Source: Impatiens glandulifera
Taxonomy: Eukaryota; Streptophyta; Magnoliopsida; Ericales; Balsaminaceae
DNA: 64,000 bases
Direction of reading: 5' to 3'
NCBI RefSeq assembly: GCF_907164915.1
Contig: NC_061863.1
Location: 47,341,382-47,405,381 of the forward strand
Made by a program: the position numbers and the translations under genes
Part shown: positions 63,357 through 64,000 of the stretch, piece after piece
How positions within the stretch are numbered: the first letter of the stretch is position 1
Layout: each line of letters begins with the position of its first letter
The notes under the pieces: generated by a model
Database searches by the model: none
What the model was told of the DNA's origin: nothing
What the model saw: the letters and a program-made list of their open reading frames with translations, nothing else

Positions 63357-64000
63357 TTGGTATCAGAATTTTGAGCATTTTTTATTCTAAACAAATAGAT
63401 GTCTTTTAAGATATCAAGTATGAAGTGCAATTTCCTTTATTGGATTGCAGTCCTATATTTTTTTTATGGTAGGTAAAGATGCGAGCTGCTATATTTGTTT
63501 AGATAGATTTTGGACAAAATATTAGTGTTTAATAAGATACATAGTTTTTTTTGGACAGTAGAAGAGAAAAAGATAAAGGATCACAATGTTATATCTCATA
63601 TAAATATTCATCTATCGAATAATATTCTATAGAATATTCTGAAGGAGATGAGTGTTTGTGTTATCATTGAAACAAAAGCAGTTATGTGTGACGAAAAGTC
63701 TTACTAGTAAGTTGTATCTAAAGAATAAATTATATTTTCATCGTTCGCTAGAATGTACGTCTTTAAAATTTTTAGTATTTGTTGACATCTAAAAAATTGT
63801 TGTTGATTTGAAGAGTTTTGGAAGTGGCTGCTTCTTAAGGTACAACGAAACATGTAATGATTTAGTAAAGAAAACCACTACAACAACGAAATAGACAAAA
63901 GTACTTGAATCACAATCACCGGGTTTCACATAGAAGTGGTCGAGTCATGAAAAAACTCAAAAAACACTCACAAAGATAAGAAAAGACTTTAAAATTTTAG
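63357..64000 (+). mobile_element. Second Ty1/copia element, left part (cut by window end)
   Basis: The primer-binding site tggtatcagaat (63358-63369) fits initiator Met-tRNA. Gag traces follow at 63400-63790 with stops and shifts: ATG at about 63400 (MSFKIS), 'VKMRAAIF', 'SHINIHLSNNIL', 'SLTSKLYLKNKLYFHRSLEC'. These match the Tnt1-like Gag order. Sequence after 63800 has no clear frame. The rest of the element would lie beyond the window. Confidence 0.75.

Overview
This is a piece of a flowering-plant nuclear genome, most likely a eudicot. The evidence is spliced genes with GT-AG introns, plant-specific families (ATL RING-H2 ligase, DREB A-4 ERF factor, plant GT47, PP2C/cNMP/kinase fusion), very AT-rich spacers, and plant-type Ty1/copia, LINE, Helitron, hAT and Ulp1-carrying transposon remnants. 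Species cannot be told from the window.

Layout. 1-8.7 kb is a gene island. A 15-coding-exon gene on + (1186-7224) encodes a PP2C phosphatase, two cyclic-nucleotide-binding domains and a C-terminal kinase-like domain whose catalytic loop and DFG motif are degraded. It converges with an intronless ATL-type RING-H2 ubiquitin ligase on - (7440-8603). 11.4-15 kb is a decayed copia element. 15-26 kb is a nested transposon zone: an AT-rich segment present twice, a decayed cysteine-rich secreted-peptide gene, a transposon remnant with a Ulp1-type protease trace and two minisatellites, a hAT MITE with perfect 8-bp target duplications, and a Helitron. 26.3-29.2 kb is an exostosin-type (GT47) glycosyltransferase gene on +. 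29.2-42.5 kb is AT-rich spacer with a second, better preserved copy of the same Helitron family (38.2-38.7 kb). 42.7-43.5 kb is an intronless TINY-like DREB A-4 ERF transcription factor. 46.8-51.5 kb is a tandem array of about 1-kb units that end in sequence of that Helitron family and run into its 5' termini, now stretched into long (TA)n tracts. 52.4-54.6 kb is a decayed LINE. 55-63 kb holds several DNA-transposon derivatives, including a 1.2-kb foldback element and a 1.06-kb hAT-like element. The right edge enters a second copia element.

The four intact genes are unrelated housekeeping or signalling genes, not an operon or cluster. The most interesting structure is the Helitron family with a duplicated 5' terminus, seen in three copies, one of them amplified into the 4.5-kb array. 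No tRNA, rRNA, CRISPR array or bacterial-type feature was recognised. Exon boundaries were worked out by hand from reading frame and GT-AG signals; all coding exons join in phase. Repeat boundaries are approximate unless stated.
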